Assembly (NCBI RefSeq): GCF_001940525.2
Contig: NZ_CP019437.1
Location: forward strand, 419,501 to 483,500
Direction of reading: 5' to 3'
From: Thioclava nitratireducens
GTDB taxonomy: Bacteria; Pseudomonadota; Alphaproteobacteria; Rhodobacterales; Rhodobacteraceae
DNA length: 64,000 bases
Shown: positions 62,016 through 64,000 of the stretch, in pieces
Position numbering within the stretch: position 1 is the first letter of the stretch
Layout of the letters: each line of letters opens with the position of its first letter
Notes under the pieces: model-generated
Seen by the model: only the letters and a program-made list of their open reading frames with translations
The model's database searches: none
Told to the model about the DNA's origin: nothing
Translations under genes and position numbers: made by a program

Positions 62016-63062
62016 ATGCCGATCACGATAGACAACCCTTGGCGCGGCGACGGGCTCGACCCGGACGGCGTCATGCCAATTGCCGATGCGGCGGGCGTGG
62101 CCAGCCTGCTTGCGCGCTGTCCGGCACATCACGAGACCCCGCTGCGCGCGGCGCCCGAGATCGCGCGGCTTGCCGGGGTCGGTGAGGTCTGGATCAAGGA
62201 CGAGCGTGAGCGCATGGGGCTCGGCAGCTTCAAAGCGCTGGGCGCGGTCCATGCGATCGCCCGGGAGGCTGCGGCGCGAGCGGAGGGCGACGATCTTCAG
62301 ACAGCTCTCGCCGGCGAGACCTATGTCGCGGCCAGCGCAGGCAATCATGGCCTGTCAGTCGCGGCAGGAGCGCGGATATTCGGCGCCCGCGCGATCATCT
62401 ATCTGGCCGAGACCGTGCCTGAGGCCTTCGCCGCGCGGTTGGAGGCACGCGGGGCGGAGGTCGTCCGGGTGGGTGCGGAATACGAGGCCAGCATGCAAGC
62501 CGCCGAGCAGGCGGCTGCCGAGAATGGCTGGACCCTTTTGTCGGACAGCTCGTGGGAGGGCTATGTCGATCTGCCGCTGCGGGTGATGGAGGGTTACACC
62601 CAGCTTGCGGCGGAGGCCGTCGCGCAGATCCAAGCGCCGCCCACCCATATTCTGCTGCAGGCGGGCGTTGGTGGTCTCGCGGCAGCCGTCGCGGCTCATG
62701 CGCGGCTTGTCTGGGGCGATGCGCCTCAGATCATCGTGGTCGAACCTGATGCAGCGCCCGCGCTGATCGAGAGCATTCGCGCAGGCCATCTGGTGACCAC
62801 GCAAGGGCCGGTCTCGGCGATGGGGCGGCTCGATTGCAAGACACCTTCGATGGTGGCGCTGGCGGGTTTGTCGCGCGATGCGGATCGCTTCGCCACGATC
62901 ACCGAAGCCGAGGCGCAGTCCGGCGTCGATATCCTCGCCGCGCACGGGCTGGCCACGACGCCTTCGGGCGGCGCCGGGCTGGCGGCTCTGCTTGCCGGGC
63001 TGTCGCTGGGACCGGAGGCGCGCGTTCTCGCGATCCTCAGCGAAGGCCCCGAAGATGGCTGA
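62016..63062 (+). CDS. Diaminopropionate ammonia-lyase-like PLP-dependent enzyme
   Basis: A 348-residue fold-type II PLP enzyme. The Schiff-base lysine is in GLGSFKALGA, the phosphate-binding and substrate loop in AASAGNHGLSVAAGARIFGA, and the glycine-rich loop in LLQAGVGGLAAAVAAH. Closest pattern is 2,3-diaminopropionate ammonia-lyase; serine/threonine dehydratase-type or EutB-like activity is the alternative. Start 62016 (MPITIDNPW) has only a weak ribosome site. It is the first enzyme after the transporter on the same strand. Confidence 0.82.
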   Translation: MPITIDNPWRGDGLDPDGVMPIADAAGVASLLARCPAHHETPLRAAPEIARLAGVGEVWIKDERERMGLGSFKALGAVHAIAREAAARAEGDDLQTALAGETYVAASAGNHGLSVAAGARIFGARAIIYLAETVPEAFAARLEARGAEVVRVGAEYEASMQAAEQAAAENGWTLLSDSSWEGYVDLPLRVMEGYTQLAAEAVAQIQAPPTHILLQAGVGGLAAAVAAHARLVWGDAPQIIVVEPDAAPALIESIRAGHLVTTQGPVSAMGRLDCKTPSMVALAGLSRDADRFATITEAEAQSGVDILAAHGLATTPSGGAGLAALLAGLSLGPEARVLAILSEGPEDG

Positions 63063-64000
63063 GCGCTCGCTCATCTTTCCGGCCGAGGAGTTTCGCACCC
63101 GCGTCGCTCGCCTTCAGGCCGAGATGAGCGCACAGGATCTGGATGCGCTGTTCCTGACCTCGGCTGCGGATATCTTCTACGTCACAGGCTTTCTGACCCG
63201 GTTCTGGGAAAGCCCCGCGCGCCCGTGGTTCGTGATCGTTCCGGCCAGCGGTGCGCCGGTCGCGGTGATCCCCTCGATCGGGGCGGAACTGATGGGCCGC
63301 ACCTGGATGACGCAGATCCGGACATGGGAGGCGCCCGATCCGAGGGATGACGGCGTGAGCCTGCTTGCCGAGACGCTCTGTGATCTGCTGCCCGAGAGCG
63401 CGCGGATCGGGGTTCCGATGGGGTTGGAGACGCAGCTGCGGATGCCGCTCGCGGATTACGCGCGGCTTGGGGAGCGTATCGCGCCGCGCCGCTTCATCGA
63501 CGGCACCGCCGCGATCCAGCGGGTGCGTGAGATCAAGAGCGCGGCGGAGATCGAGAAGATCCGCAGGGCCTGCGCCATCGCGGGTCGCGCTTTCGCGCGG
63601 GTGCCGGAATTCGCGGGGCAGGGGCACCCGCTCGACGGTATCTTCCGCGCCTTCCAATCGGCGCTGCTGGAGGAAGGAGCCGATTGGGTCAGCTATGTCG
63701 CCGGGGCGTCGGGACCGTCGGGCTATGAGGATGTGATCTCGCCCGCCGGTCCCGCGCCGCTGCAAGCGGGCGATGTGCTGATGCTGGATACCGGCGCGGT
63801 GCGCGACGGGTATTTCTGCGATTTCGATCGCAATTTCTCGGTCGGTCCGGCGTCGGATCCGGTGCGGCGCACCCATGCCGCGCTCTGGGAGGTGACCGAG
63901 GCGGCGATGGCGCTGCTGCGGCCCGGCATGCGGGCGCATGATGCGCATCGTCTGCTGGTCGAGGGGCTGGCGGCGCGCGGTATTGAGGCGGGCAGCGGAC
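63055..64000 (+). CDS. M24 family metallopeptidase (partial, cut by window end)
   Basis: 315 residues visible. An N-terminal creatinase-like domain (about 8-150; LFLTSAADIFYVTGFLTRFWESPARPW in parts) leads to the pita-bread fold with DTGAVRDGYFCDFDRNFSVG supplying two metal-binding aspartates. The family includes Xaa-Pro aminopeptidases, creatinase and ectoine hydrolase DoeA, but the sequence does not look like DoeA. It overlaps the lyase gene by 8 bases, so the two act in one pathway or process. Confidence 0.88.
   Translation, partial: MAERSLIFPAEEFRTRVARLQAEMSAQDLDALFLTSAADIFYVTGFLTRFWESPARPWFVIVPASGAPVAVIPSIGAELMGRTWMTQIRTWEAPDPRDDGVSLLAETLCDLLPESARIGVPMGLETQLRMPLADYARLGERIAPRRFIDGTAAIQRVREIKSAAEIEKIRRACAIAGRAFARVPEFAGQGHPLDGIFRAFQSALLEEGADWVSYVAGASGPSGYEDVISPAGPAPLQAGDVLMLDTGAVRDGYFCDFDRNFSVGPASDPVRRTHAALWEVTEAAMALLRPGMRAHDAHRLLVEGLAARGIEAGSG

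Overview
The window is a high-GC chromosomal segment of an alphaproteobacterium, almost certainly a Rhodobacterales (Rhodobacteraceae/Paracoccaceae) species. The evidence is the RegB-SenC-RegA-HvrA cluster near ahcY, the NepR/EcfG/PhyR general stress response core, the hslV-hslU block with a membrane gene between them, the secB/fxsA/Tim44/mltA/Smr block, and HslV with an alphaproteobacterial N-terminal extension. Genes are densely packed, mostly on short operons with ATGA-type overlaps. No rRNA, tRNA, CRISPR array, insertion sequence or prophage was seen.

Layout. (1) 1-1932: a bufferin-type metal-stress locus. A bufA1 precursor gene and the start of bufB (MNIO enzyme) face an ECF sigma factor gene and its NrsF-type anti-sigma gene. 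Two matching promoter-like motifs (GTAACG-N16-CGAA) point outward. (2) 1936-8691: housekeeping genes (cysQ-like phosphatase, pmbA/tldE, DUF2125, crotonase-like protein, DUF2853, DksA-like zinc finger, ahcY). (3) 8765-13641: exported protein, decayed glycosyltransferase remnant, HD nucleotidase, hvrA, regA, senC and divergent regB, the redox two-component cluster. (4) 13738-24230: PAS protein, tsaE, amgK/murU-type cell-wall recycling pair, addB-addA recombination helicase-nuclease, trxA. (5) 24278-35271: GT-B-like protein, hslV-membrane protein-hslU, lipoprotein hydrolase, Smr, mltA, Tim44-like, fxsA, secB, idi. (6) 33479-38886: tamA-tamB outer-membrane assembly pair. (7) 38937-44458: YihY, then a DUF839/PhoX-like protein followed by a diheme c-type protein and a MipA/OmpV outer-membrane protein. 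(8) 44578-57107: a general stress response island. The core nepR-ecfG-histidine kinase operon diverges from phyR and is surrounded by typical stress effectors: DUF1328, PLDc_N-type peptide, DUF1469/DUF3618 pair, CsbD, AI-2E transporter, phospholipase-D-like protein, SDR and GH15. I found GGAAC-N16/17-NGTT elements, the EcfG promoter signature, in front of nepR, phyR, DUF1328, the PLDc_N peptide, the DUF1469 operon, csbD, the AI-2E gene and the GH15 gene. (9) 57146-64000: HPP protein, a GntR/FCD regulator and a divergent operon of an Ehu-like polar amino acid/ectoine ABC transporter, a diaminopropionate ammonia-lyase-like PLP enzyme and an M24 peptidase cut off by the window end.

The two regions most worth following up are the bufferin/SigF-NrsF locus at the left edge, where a ribosomally made copper-binding peptide system appears to share its promoter signal with its own sigma factor, and the self-contained stress island, where a single short motif links about nine promoters within 12 kb. 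The DUF839-diheme pair and the transporter-lyase-peptidase operon are the best candidates for poorly described biochemistry.
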